Origin: Haloplanus rubicundus
GTDB lineage: Archaea > Halobacteriota > Halobacteria > Halobacteriales > Haloferacaceae
NCBI RefSeq assembly: GCF_003342675.1
Contig: NZ_CP031148.1
Span: 1,240,001 to 1,304,000 of the forward strand
DNA length: 64,000 bases
Reading direction: 5' to 3'
Shown here: piece by piece, positions 54,669 to 61,443 of the stretch
How the letters are laid out: every line of letters starts with the position of its first letter
How positions within the stretch are numbered: the stretch's first letter is position 1
Program-made: the position numbers and the translations under genes
Notes under the pieces: generated by a model
The model's database searches: none
What the model was told of the DNA's origin: nothing
The model's input: only the letters and a program-made list of their open reading frames with translations

Positions 54669-55178
54669 CTACGCTGGAAGCAGGTGGCCATCGTTCTGGG
54701 CAAGTTGACGAGCGAGTTCGTACAGCTGGATATCCCTGACCACGCCCTGCCACTCACTAATCGTCGTCATCCGTTCGTGGATCGTCTCGTGATCGTCGTG
54801 ACCGAAGGCGGACACCGCACTCGGGTCTGTCGTCCCGAACTGCGTTTCGTACTCTGCGCGTTGCTCTTCGAGCGGTTTCACGCGGTCGATAATCTCTTCG
54901 ACAGAGAGTTCCGTCGCGATCCGGCTGGCGTCCTGCCACTCGAGGTAGCCTTCGTTGCGTTCATATCTCGCCGGGCGACTCTCCCGATTCGCGCGGCCGA
55001 TACCCATCTCGGCTAAGCGTTCGAGATGCTTTTTTGCGGCATTCGAAGAGTAATCTGCACGCTCTGCAATCTCCGTGTACGTCATTGGCGACGTGATTCC
55101 GAGGAGGATGTCGTGAACCGCCTCGGGGTCAAGCCCCGAGGCTTCCCGTGGTTTAATTAGACACTCCCACTCGACCAT
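54669..55178 (-). CDS. HTH regulator (DUF7342-type), 5' end replaced by IS sequence
   Basis: 169 codons. The winged helix (MTYTEIAERADYSSNAAKKH, LERLAEMGIG) and helical C-terminus (IQLYELARQLAQNDGHLLPA) fit haloarchaeal HTH proteins paired with TumE-like partners. The first 24 residues (MVEWECLIKPREASGLDPEA) are encoded by an IS right end (hairpin 55121-55141, GTGAACCG at 55113). Native sequence resumes at DILLGITSPM, so the true N-terminus and promoter were removed. The pair may be silenced, or expressed from IS sequence. Confidence 0.75.
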   Translation of the reverse strand: MVEWECLIKPREASGLDPEAVHDILLGITSPMTYTEIAERADYSSNAAKKHLERLAEMGIGRANRESRPARYERNEGYLEWQDASRIATELSVEEIIDRVKPLEEQRAEYETQFGTTDPSAVSAFGHDDHETIHERMTTISEWQGVVRDIQLYELARQLAQNDGHLLPA

Positions 55179-55660
55179 CGGCAGGGTAGCCTCGAACGGT
55201 TGGGTGGGTCACGGTCGGGGCGTTCACAGCCCCCGATGCCTGCCGTCGCACCGTCCGAACAACGGGAAGGCTGTTGAGAGCAGGCACATTCCAATCGAGT
55301 TTCTTCACACCTTTCACGGCGATGTTTACGCTTGCACCACGGTCGCTGTGGTCTTGATGCTCACAGTCCCGACACTTGAATCGCTTCTTGTTGCGGTTCG
55401 CTCGCTCCGTGTGTCCGCACATCAGACACCGCTAGCTCGTGACTCAGAATTAATCCAAGCGGTCGGAATCTCCTCAAACGATACCTTGTACGACGTATAG
55501 AACTGAAGGGCATGGAACGGGAGGTGGTGCAAGCGTCGGTTCATCCGCGTACCGTAGTCGATACTGTCGCGCATCTCTTTGAGGTCTTCAAAGACGATAG
55601 ATGGCCTCTCGAACTGACAGCTCCACTCCATGATGTGCCGAGTCATCTTGTAGAGAATGT
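55113..55660 (-). mobile_element. Remnant of the tnpB element also seen at 46760-48786
   Basis: Right end plus hairpin CCTCGGGGTCAAGCCCCGAG (55121-55140) and a broken tnpB. The DNA is nearly the same as the right part of the complete element, so the copy was lost recently by deletion of its left half. Confidence 0.85.
55153..55660 (-). pseudogene. 5'-truncated, frameshifted tnpB
   Basis: The minus strand encodes KMTRHIMEWSCQFERPSIVF, EDLKEMRDSIDYGTRMNRRL and PTAWINSES. After a frameshift near 55430 it continues MCGHTERANRNKKRFKCRDC, HSDRGASVNIAVKGV and a stop at 55153. This corresponds to residues 265-424 of the TnpB at 47472. RuvC-I and the first zinc knuckle are missing. Confidence 0.88.
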
Positions 55661-55877
55661 CGAGAAAGCTGATGATGAGACGGCACAAGCGTGGGAAGAG
55701 GGATACCACGCCCGCGCATATACAGACGCAGTGGAGCGGTTTGAAGACGTAAAGGCAAGGGGCTTTGATCCCGTAGAACGAACAGAACAGCATCTTGACC
55801 AAGCACGTGACCGCGGCCTCGATCTCCAAGACATCGATTGGGAGTGGTGGAGGGCATCTCAAGACCAGGAGGAGTAA
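55660..55877 (+). pseudogene. 5'-truncated gene for a small acidic protein
   Basis: From the IS breakpoint the plus strand encodes KADDETAQAWEEGYHARAYT, DAVERFEDVKARGFDP and DIDWEWWRASQDQEE before TAA at 55875. It has strongly acidic haloarchaeal composition and a helical look. The upstream codons overlap the reversed tnpB remnant and are not native, so the N-terminus is lost. It is followed 2 bp later by the next gene, so it was the first gene of that operon. Confidence 0.6.
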
Positions 55878-55879
55878 CG

Positions 55880-56281
55880 ATGGGACTGTTCGATAGGCTC
55901 ACGTTCGAAGACGGTCTTGACGTAGAGTTCCCGGACATCGATGCTGATCCGTTCGAGGTCACGTGGCAGACGAAGTCCATCGCTCGCCACGAGCCGATGA
56001 TGGAGAACTACAAGGTAACGGCAAACGGGCGTCTGTTCAAGGAAGTTGCCGAGTATGAGCACGTTCCTGAGGAAGAGCGGCCTGGATACAACGAAGAGAT
56101 TGGCGGGTTTGAGAACGGAATTGAACGTGCCCGGGAAAGCAGAAAGAAGATCCACCAGGGTTGGTCAGATACAGAGTACCACGGGATATTCGAGTTCCAT
56201 CGAACCATCGATGGCGACTACGTCAGTCTCGATGCGAAGTTCACGGACGGCCAGCTGGTAGAGATCACATGCAGCGACTGA
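55880..56281 (+). CDS. Uncharacterised acidic protein
   Basis: 133 aa (MGLFDRLTFEDGLDVEFPDI). A beta-rich pattern with alternating strands (FEVTWQTKSI, YKVTANGRLFKEVAEYEH, IFEFHRTIDGDYVSLDAKF) suggests a small barrel or immunity-type fold, but no family is recognised. It starts 2 bp after the truncated acidic ORF and ends 4 bp before the zinc-finger gene, so it is the middle gene of an operon. Confidence 0.7.
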   Translation: MGLFDRLTFEDGLDVEFPDIDADPFEVTWQTKSIARHEPMMENYKVTANGRLFKEVAEYEHVPEEERPGYNEEIGGFENGIERARESRKKIHQGWSDTEYHGIFEFHRTIDGDYVSLDAKFTDGQLVEITCSD

Positions 56282-56285
56282 TACG

Positions 56286-56543
56286 ATGCCGAAAGAGAAA
56301 CGCACAATCGAACGAGACTGCATGGAGTGCGACCAGACAATCGAAATCACGCTCTACGAGGACGACACATACGAGGGCGGCCACTACTTCGGCGAATTCA
56401 CTGTCCCTGATGAAGACAGCGAAGCAGAATACGAGAAGACGGCCGAGTGGGAAGGACACGACGTGGTAAAATGGACTGGTGAGGAGGACTCGTACGAGTA
56501 TTGGGAGTGCGACGACTGTTTTAGCTCTCGGCTAGCCGATTAG
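56286..56543 (+). CDS. Small zinc-finger protein
   Basis: 85 aa. Two Cys pairs (DCMECDQ near the N-terminus and ECDDCFS near the C-terminus) bracket an acidic beta-rich middle, forming a single treble- or ribbon-type zinc site. It is the last gene of the operon with 55880 and meets the RelE-type toxin gene tail-to-tail with a 4-bp overlap. Partner unknown. Confidence 0.75.
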   Translation: MPKEKRTIERDCMECDQTIEITLYEDDTYEGGHYFGEFTVPDEDSEAEYEKTAEWEGHDVVKWTGEEDSYEYWECDDCFSSRLAD

Positions 56544-56830
56544 TCGTCGCCGGGTTTGTAGGCCCCTGGACGCTTCTCGATGGTGTAGACCCACAGAACG
56601 TGGTCAGCCTGGACTGCCTTACAGCCAAGACGAAACGCACCGATACGGAGCTTCGAATGCGGCGCACCAGTGAGCGGTTCCAAGTAGTCGCTCGGATCAC
56701 GCCACTGGTCGGTGACGATCTCGTCGAGTTTCGAGACGATGCGCTCCTGCTCGTGCGGCTGGAGCTTCTCGTATTCACGTTCTGCGGGATTAGTGAGCTT
56801 CCAGTCCCATTCGTCGTCACTCGTCGGCAT
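56540..56830 (-). CDS. RelE/ParE-superfamily toxin
   Basis: 96 aa. The fold is visible in WKLTNPAEREYEKLQPHEQE, KLDEIVTDQWRDP, YLEPLTGAPHSKLRIGAFRL and VLWVYTIEKR, matching RelE-like mRNA interferases or gyrase-targeting ParE. Basic residues in the KLRIGAFR strand are the likely RNA or target contact. It overlaps its antitoxin gene by 14 bp. Confidence 0.88.
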   Translation of the reverse strand: MPTSDDEWDWKLTNPAEREYEKLQPHEQERIVSKLDEIVTDQWRDPSDYLEPLTGAPHSKLRIGAFRLGCKAVQADHVLWVYTIEKRPGAYKPGDD

Positions 56831-57113
56831 CCGTGTCCTCGTTCAGACGCGCTCGAATCTCGTCGCTGCTGTAGGTTCGTCCCTCACCGGTCGCCAGCCG
56901 GTGTTCACTGGCGGCGATGTCTTTCCAGCCCTTCCGCGAGAACGCGGGGTGCTTCACGGCGTCACGGAGCGCCCACCGAATGAACTCGCTCCGGGACGGA
57001 AAGTTTTCGGCCCGCCAGGTCGCATCGAGGTCGTCAAGGAACGCCTGCGGAATTTTGAGCGTGATGGTGGTCATGTTGGGGTCGTCGTTGGCCCCTGCGT
57101 CAGAGTCGGACAT
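56817..57113 (-). CDS. Ribbon-helix-helix antitoxin
   Basis: 98 aa. The RHH is in residues 14-50: MTTITLKIPQAFLDDLDATW and SRSEFIRWALRDAV. The C-terminal tail (ATGEGRTYSSDEIRARLNED) would bind the RelE-type toxin. Upstream, AGTAATACGAAGATAATACA (about 57125-57144 on the minus strand) has two TAATAC direct repeats resembling those before the AbrB-PIN pair, a plausible operator. Confidence 0.9.
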   Translation of the reverse strand: MSDSDAGANDDPNMTTITLKIPQAFLDDLDATWRAENFPSRSEFIRWALRDAVKHPAFSRKGWKDIAASEHRLATGEGRTYSSDEIRARLNEDTDADE

Positions 57114-57191
57114 ACATCTGTATTATCTTCGTATTACTGTAAGCGTTGTCAGTGTGCCGGAGCATATGACTGGCGACAACCACGGAAGAAA

Positions 57192-57377
57192 ATGATTCAA
57201 GATGATACGAACGAAATAGAACCGACTTCCGGATTTGATCCGTTTTCAACTACTGGTCGATCACCGGTGTCAGATTACTATTACGTTCACAAGAGCGACG
57301 CGCTTGTGCAGCCCACCAGAATGCGGAACGTTCTGGGGACGGCTGAAGCCGTGGGCTCCCTCCTTGGATCTATGTGA
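57192..57377 (+). CDS. Doubtful short ORF running into an IS-end hairpin
   Basis: 61 codons (MIQDDTNEIEPTSGFDPFST). The acidic start looks haloarchaeal, but the last 15 codons are read from an IS-like terminus (GGACGGCTGAAGCCGTGGGC at about 57338-57357). It may be the beginning of a gene cut by an IS end. No family recognised. Apart from this, 57114-57460 holds only the antitoxin promoter and the hairpin. Confidence 0.3.
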   Translation: MIQDDTNEIEPTSGFDPFSTTGRSPVSDYYYVHKSDALVQPTRMRNVLGTAEAVGSLLGSM

Positions 57378-57460
57378 ATTCAGTCAGGACATACGGACTG
57401 TCACGACGGACACACTGGTTCTCCCCTACTGTTTTGATCCTATACGGCGAACGACCACCG

Positions 57461-57814
57461 ATGGCCCTCCACCGTCGCTCCGTGGCCGGCAGCGCCGTCG
57501 CCACCTTCCTCGCCGGCCTCGCGCTCTGGCCGCCGCGTGCGGTTTACTGGATGCGCCTCGCCGCCGTCGTCGGCGACGGCGTCACACTCGCCGTCGTCTG
57601 CCTCCTCGCTGTCACCTTCGGCGCGGCGTTCGCGTGGCTCACCGGTGTCGACGTTCTGTCGTTCGCCGTTGGTGGCGGCGTCGCCTACGCCGCCGGAATG
57701 GTCGCCATCGAGGTGTGGTTCCTGCCCGACAGCCCCGCACATCTCGTCTGGTACGCCGTGCTCTTAGCCTGTCTCGTCGGTGGGGCGGCGCTCCGGGACC
57801 GCTTACTCTCGTAG
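57461..57814 (+). CDS. Small membrane protein with four helices
   Basis: 117 aa from ATG 57461 (MALHRRSVAGSAVATFLAGL). Hydrophobic helices lie at about 9-27, 32-58, 64-84 and 92-110 with short loops. Resembles no named family that I can call. It overlaps the convergent cupin gene by 12 bp. Confidence 0.7.
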   Translation: MALHRRSVAGSAVATFLAGLALWPPRAVYWMRLAAVVGDGVTLAVVCLLAVTFGAAFAWLTGVDVLSFAVGGGVAYAAGMVAIEVWFLPDSPAHLVWYAVLLACLVGGAALRDRLLS

Positions 57815-58147
57815 TGAGTACGAACTCGGATTCGACGAGTCGGCGAAGACGACGAGCGTGACGAGGTCCTCCTCGATGGCGAAAAAGTCGTGTTCGAGTC
57901 CTCGCTCGACGAAGACCGTATCGCCCGGTTCGACGGCGTGGACGTCGTCGCCCACCCGAACCTTCCCCGAGCCGGCGACGACGTAGTAGAGTTCGTCCTC
58001 GGTATGCGGGTTCTTGGGCGCTGCGTCGCCCGCAGCGTGGCGGCCGATTTCCACCCGCATCGACCCCTCGTCCAACACTTCAGCGTAGTTTCCGTTCTCG
58101 TCGTTGAGTCGATCGAGCAAGTCGAGCGCCGAGACGTGTGTCATCAT
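57803..58147 (-). CDS. Cupin-domain protein
   Basis: 114 aa single-domain cupin. Motif 1 is NPHTEDELYYVVAGSGKV and motif 2 is VEPGDTVFVERGLEHDFFAI, with His/Glu/His metal ligands visible. Start at ATG 58147 or the adjacent 58144. It is a small stand-alone enzyme or ligand-binding protein; substrate not readable. Confidence 0.88.
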   Translation of the reverse strand: MMTHVSALDLLDRLNDENGNYAEVLDEGSMRVEIGRHAAGDAAPKNPHTEDELYYVVAGSGKVRVGDDVHAVEPGDTVFVERGLEHDFFAIEEDLVTLVVFADSSNPSSYSLRE

Positions 58148-58202
58148 GTGTCACTCCAGTCGCATACTCGTATGCTGGCGTTGCCACAATAGCGTTACGC
58201 GC

Positions 58203-58985
58203 TCACAACGCTCGCTCGATGTACCGGTTGACCGACCGGATTCGGTCATCGTCGAACGTCCACAGCGCCACCCACTCGTTGTCGTTGACCTGTTCGGCGA
58301 CGAGCGCGGCGGTTCGGGCGTCCGCGTCGTCGACGTGGAAGACGACGAACCACGAGGAGCGAAACTCGCCGCGATAGCCCGCGTGGATGACCCCCGGAAA
58401 CGACCTCGGTGGGATCCAGTCGGGGACGCCGTAGACGTGAACCGCCACGTCGGTTTCGCCGACCGTCCGATACACCTCCCGCGTCCCGCGTTCGTCGTCG
58501 AGGCGGGAGAGCCGCTGGAACGACGAGCGCAGGCGTCCAGAGCCGTGTTGCCAAGCGAGCTGTTCGATGTACCGCGAGATCACGATAAGTGGGAGTTTCT
58601 CCGAGTGTGAGGCCGGATATCCCCGAACCCTGAACGGCGTCTCCTCGAGTCCCTCGATGACTGCCGGCAGGGTCACGTCGCCGAGGGATTTCGTCCCCGT
58701 GACGTACAGATCAGAGTTGACAAAGAGTAGTTCCCGTTCGAGCGCTTCGAGCGGCTAGGAGGCGACGACGTCGTCGTCGTCGAGCAACACGACCACGTTC
58801 TCGGCCGCGTCCGGCAGATCGAGTTCCTCTACGCCGACTGTTCGCTCGTCGAACGTCTCCTCCAGCATGTGCTGGATCGGTCGTGGGCGCGTTCGGTTGA
58901 CGACGGCCAGCGACAGATCACGCGTCTCCCCGCGCTCGATAAATGCGGCTAGCGAGTTCGGAACCGTCGGCATTCGACTCCGCAT
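58203..58985 (-). pseudogene. DICT-domain sensory protein split by an in-frame TAG
   Basis: Two consecutive frames in the same phase read as one DICT-like protein of about 260 residues. The first part is SLAAFIERGETRDLSLAVVN, then VVVLLDDDDVVAS and TAG (58755-58757). It continues PLEALERELLFVNSDLYVTG, YIEQLAWQHGSGRLRSSFQR and FRSSWFVVFHVDDADARTAA to the stop at 58203. No insertion or frameshift is needed to join them. The start is placed at ATG 58985; an IS right end abuts at 59001, so the upstream region is also lost. DICT domains are sensory modules of haloarchaeal regulators. Confidence 0.8.
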
Positions 58986-59015
58986 AAGTACAGTACGCAA
59001 GTGAACTACCCCACC

Positions 59016-60245
59016 CTACTCGCTCACCGCTGACGCGGTTCGCTCCTTGAGGGTGGGGCTTCCTGTTTCCACGACGCGCTTTGCAGACACAACGGTGTCC
59101 ACAGGGAGCGCAGTCTCCACAGGCGTTGATTCGGAGTATCCCACTCCTACGTCTTCGAGACCGCGAGAAAGAATATTCCACGCCGCATTCGCGTCCCTGT
59201 CCGCCTCGAACCCACACGACGGACACGAGTGTTCGCGAACCCACAGCGGCTTGTCCGTCTTGACGCCGCAGGACGCGCACTCCTTCGTCGTATCTTTCGG
59301 ATCAACTGCGACGAAGTACGTCCCTTCGCGCTCGCACTTGTATTCGAGCATCCGCAGAAACGTCCCCCAAGCCGCTCCTGCCCGGTTCCGCGAGTTGCCC
59401 GGCAGTTCGACCAACCCCTTCGCGTCCAAGTCCTCCACAGCCACGAGGTCGTACTCTCGGGCGTAGTAGTTCGACAACTTGTGAAGGAAGTCCCGACGCT
59501 TCCGCTTGAGGTTGGCGTGTCGTTCGGCAACGACCTGCCGCTGTTTCTCCCAATTCTCAGAGCCGTGTTCCTTCCGCGAGAGATCGCGTTGAGCGCATTC
59601 GAGTCGTTTGCGCTCCTCGATGAAGTCAGGGCTTTTGATGGCGTACCCGTCGGTGTCGTGTGCGTACTTGAGGATGCCCACGTCGATTCCGACCACCCTC
59701 TCGGGGTTCTCCAGCATCTCTGGTGTATCCTCGTCCACGTCGATACCGAACGTGGCATACCACTCGCCCGTGGGTTCGCGTTTGACCGCGACTTGTTTGA
59801 TGGTCGCGTTCTCAGGGATGTCTCGGTGGAGGTGAATCGGGATCTCGCCGATCTTGCTCAACCACAACGTGGGCCGACCACTCGTGTTCTTGAGTTCGAA
59901 GCCGGACTGGTTGTAGGTGAGCGACCGATACTCCCGAGGTGGTTTCCACTTGAGCATCCCCACGGCGCGTCCGTTCTCCTTCTGTGCTTTGAGCGTTGAG
60001 AGGTTGTCGTAGACGCGCTTGACGACCATCTGGAGAACTTTCGAGTGGACATCTCCGAGGTCGTCCCACCACGTTTTGAGGTCGGGGAGTCGCCCCTGCA
60101 CCTCGTAGCGAGCGGGAATGTCGTCTGCCTCGTTGAGCAGGTGGTGGACGTGATTGTACAGTTGCCTACAAGTATCGACGTGGTGCAGAAGCTCCTCTTC
60201 GAGGGCTTCTGACGGGTTGAGTCGATACTTGTAGTTGTAGTGCAT
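59016..60245 (-). CDS. tnpB: TnpB RNA-guided nuclease
   Basis: 409 aa and complete. RuvC D188 (GIDVGILKYAH), E271 (VAVEDLDAKG), zinc ribbon Cys323/326/341/344, and D351 in DRDANAAWN. An N-terminal YKYRLNPSEALEEELLHH is typical of the family. The C-terminal 34 residues are nearly the same as the scrap at 12325-12444. It is expressed with the upstream small gene (3-bp gap). Confidence 0.94.
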   Translation of the reverse strand: MHYNYKYRLNPSEALEEELLHHVDTCRQLYNHVHHLLNEADDIPARYEVQGRLPDLKTWWDDLGDVHSKVLQMVVKRVYDNLSTLKAQKENGRAVGMLKWKPPREYRSLTYNQSGFELKNTSGRPTLWLSKIGEIPIHLHRDIPENATIKQVAVKREPTGEWYATFGIDVDEDTPEMLENPERVVGIDVGILKYAHDTDGYAIKSPDFIEERKRLECAQRDLSRKEHGSENWEKQRQVVAERHANLKRKRRDFLHKLSNYYAREYDLVAVEDLDAKGLVELPGNSRNRAGAAWGTFLRMLEYKCEREGTYFVAVDPKDTTKECASCGVKTDKPLWVREHSCPSCGFEADRDANAAWNILSRGLEDVGVGYSESTPVETALPVDTVVSAKRVVETGSPTLKERTASAVSE

Positions 60246-60248
60246 AGG

Positions 60249-60395
60249 CTATTCGTCAGAGTCGGGGTCGGAGACGCGGACGACTTTCACGTCGGCTCCA
60301 CGCCAGCGTTTGGGGACGATGACGTGGGCACTATTTCCCGACGGTTTTGCAGTTCCGTCGAGGACTTCTTCTCCTTCGATTTCAAACCTATCCAT
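60249..60395 (-). CDS. DUF2080-type small transposon-associated protein
   Basis: 48 aa (MDRFEIEGEEVLDGTAKPSG, NSAHVIVPKRWRGADVKVVR). About 80% identical by eye to the 51-aa protein at 47320, although the two tnpB genes they precede are quite different. This suggests the small gene is a shared module exchanged between elements. Stop 3 bp before the tnpB start. Confidence 0.85.
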   Translation of the reverse strand: MDRFEIEGEEVLDGTAKPSGNSAHVIVPKRWRGADVKVVRVSDPDSDE

Positions 60396-60556
60396 CACCG
60401 ATGTATAGACTTTGGATAGACATAAAGGTGGGGGTGGCCTGTGGGCCGAGCAGCGAACGTGTTTGAGAATCGTGCGGCGCTGTATCCCCTCCCTACTGCG
60501 CTACTCGGTCGCTTCGCTCCCTGCGTTGCTCCTTAAGGAAGGGGACTTAGCGCCTA

Positions 60557-61102
60557 ATTACAGTTAAATCCGACCATACGGACTGATCCAATCTGTATGC
60601 CCCGATTCGATCGATTCGGCCGAGACGTGTCTTACCGACCACTGTCGTGGGGCCGGCGAGTCGATCGGGCAGGAGGATAGATAGAACCGGTGCTCGACGG
60701 TCCGTGCCGCAATACGGGGCCATCCAATTCGTCCGGCATTCAGCGAGTGTCCCGATGGGGGAACCGATGGAGGTGAGAATCGACTGACGACTCCTCCTGC
60801 ATGGTACCTGCGACGGCTTCGCCACCGCCGATTGCCCATCCTGTGCACCCCTGCGACGGATTATCTGTTATCAAGTGTCGCCTGAATCCCACGGAGATGG
60901 CTCGAAATCCGCAGAAAATCTCATCGTCACGAGTCAGGTACCGATATGTGTCTGGTATACTATCACGACTGGCTGCGAATTAGACGCCGCCTTCGCGGCA
61001 CCGCCGCACGTTCACAGGTGAGCAGTCTCGCACCGAGGGCCGATGCGAGGTTCGTCGACGTTGTCCTGAAGGCATATCACCAATAGCCACGATGTGGTTA
61101 GT
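60557..61102. other. Gene-free stretch between the IS and the HicB-like gene
   Basis: About 545 bp without a supported gene. Open frames on both strands are Arg/Ser/Cys-rich and overlapping. Short AT-rich patches near 60890-60960 may hold promoters. No IS end recognised. Confidence 0.4.
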
Positions 61103-61309
61103 ATGAGTCAGGCCCACGACTCCGACGACGCTGGCGACGTATCGCTCTCCCTTGAGGACGAGTGGTACGTCGCTCGCGATGAGGAGACGGGTGTCGCGAG
61201 CCAGGGGAAAACGCGGGCCGAAGCGCTCGCGAATCTCGCTGAGGCACTAGTGCTCCACGAGCGGCCAGTCCCTGACGCTGAAGAGCATCGCCGAACAGGC
61301 CGGAGCTGA
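61103..61309 (+). CDS. HicB-like antitoxin, HicA not found
   Basis: 68 aa from ATG 61103. The HicB core is clear: VSLSLEDEWYVARDEETGVA, SQGKTRAEALANLAEALVLH. The C-terminus ends early (AEEHRRTGRS). In the +1 frame, overlapping the stop, a further open stretch encodes SIAEQAGAEDFQAFLDAIND and a stop at 61349, so a frameshift may have changed the tail. No HicA double-stranded-RNA-binding toxin is visible on either side. The pair may be incomplete. Confidence 0.7.
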   Translation: MSQAHDSDDAGDVSLSLEDEWYVARDEETGVASQGKTRAEALANLAEALVLHERPVPDAEEHRRTGRS

Positions 61310-61443
61310 GGACTTCCAAGCGTTCCTCGACGCGATTAACGATCTTGTGTAACAGCGGTTTGGCATCGCCAGTCAGCCACTGACCACGACGACTGGGTCA
61401 GACGGATTCCCGTTGACATCCTCCTCGCTCTTCAGGGCAGGTT

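Larger units (their letters stand above)
59001..60556 (-). mobile_element. IS1341-type element with DUF2080-type gene and tnpB
   Basis: The right end starts with GTGAACTACCCCACCC at 59001, identical in form to the scrap ending at 12458. A left-end-like segment with CTCCTTAAGGAAGGGGACTT lies at about 60529-60548. It carries a small DUF2080-type gene followed by tnpB, both on the minus strand; there is no tnpA. The left edge is approximate. Confidence 0.8.
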
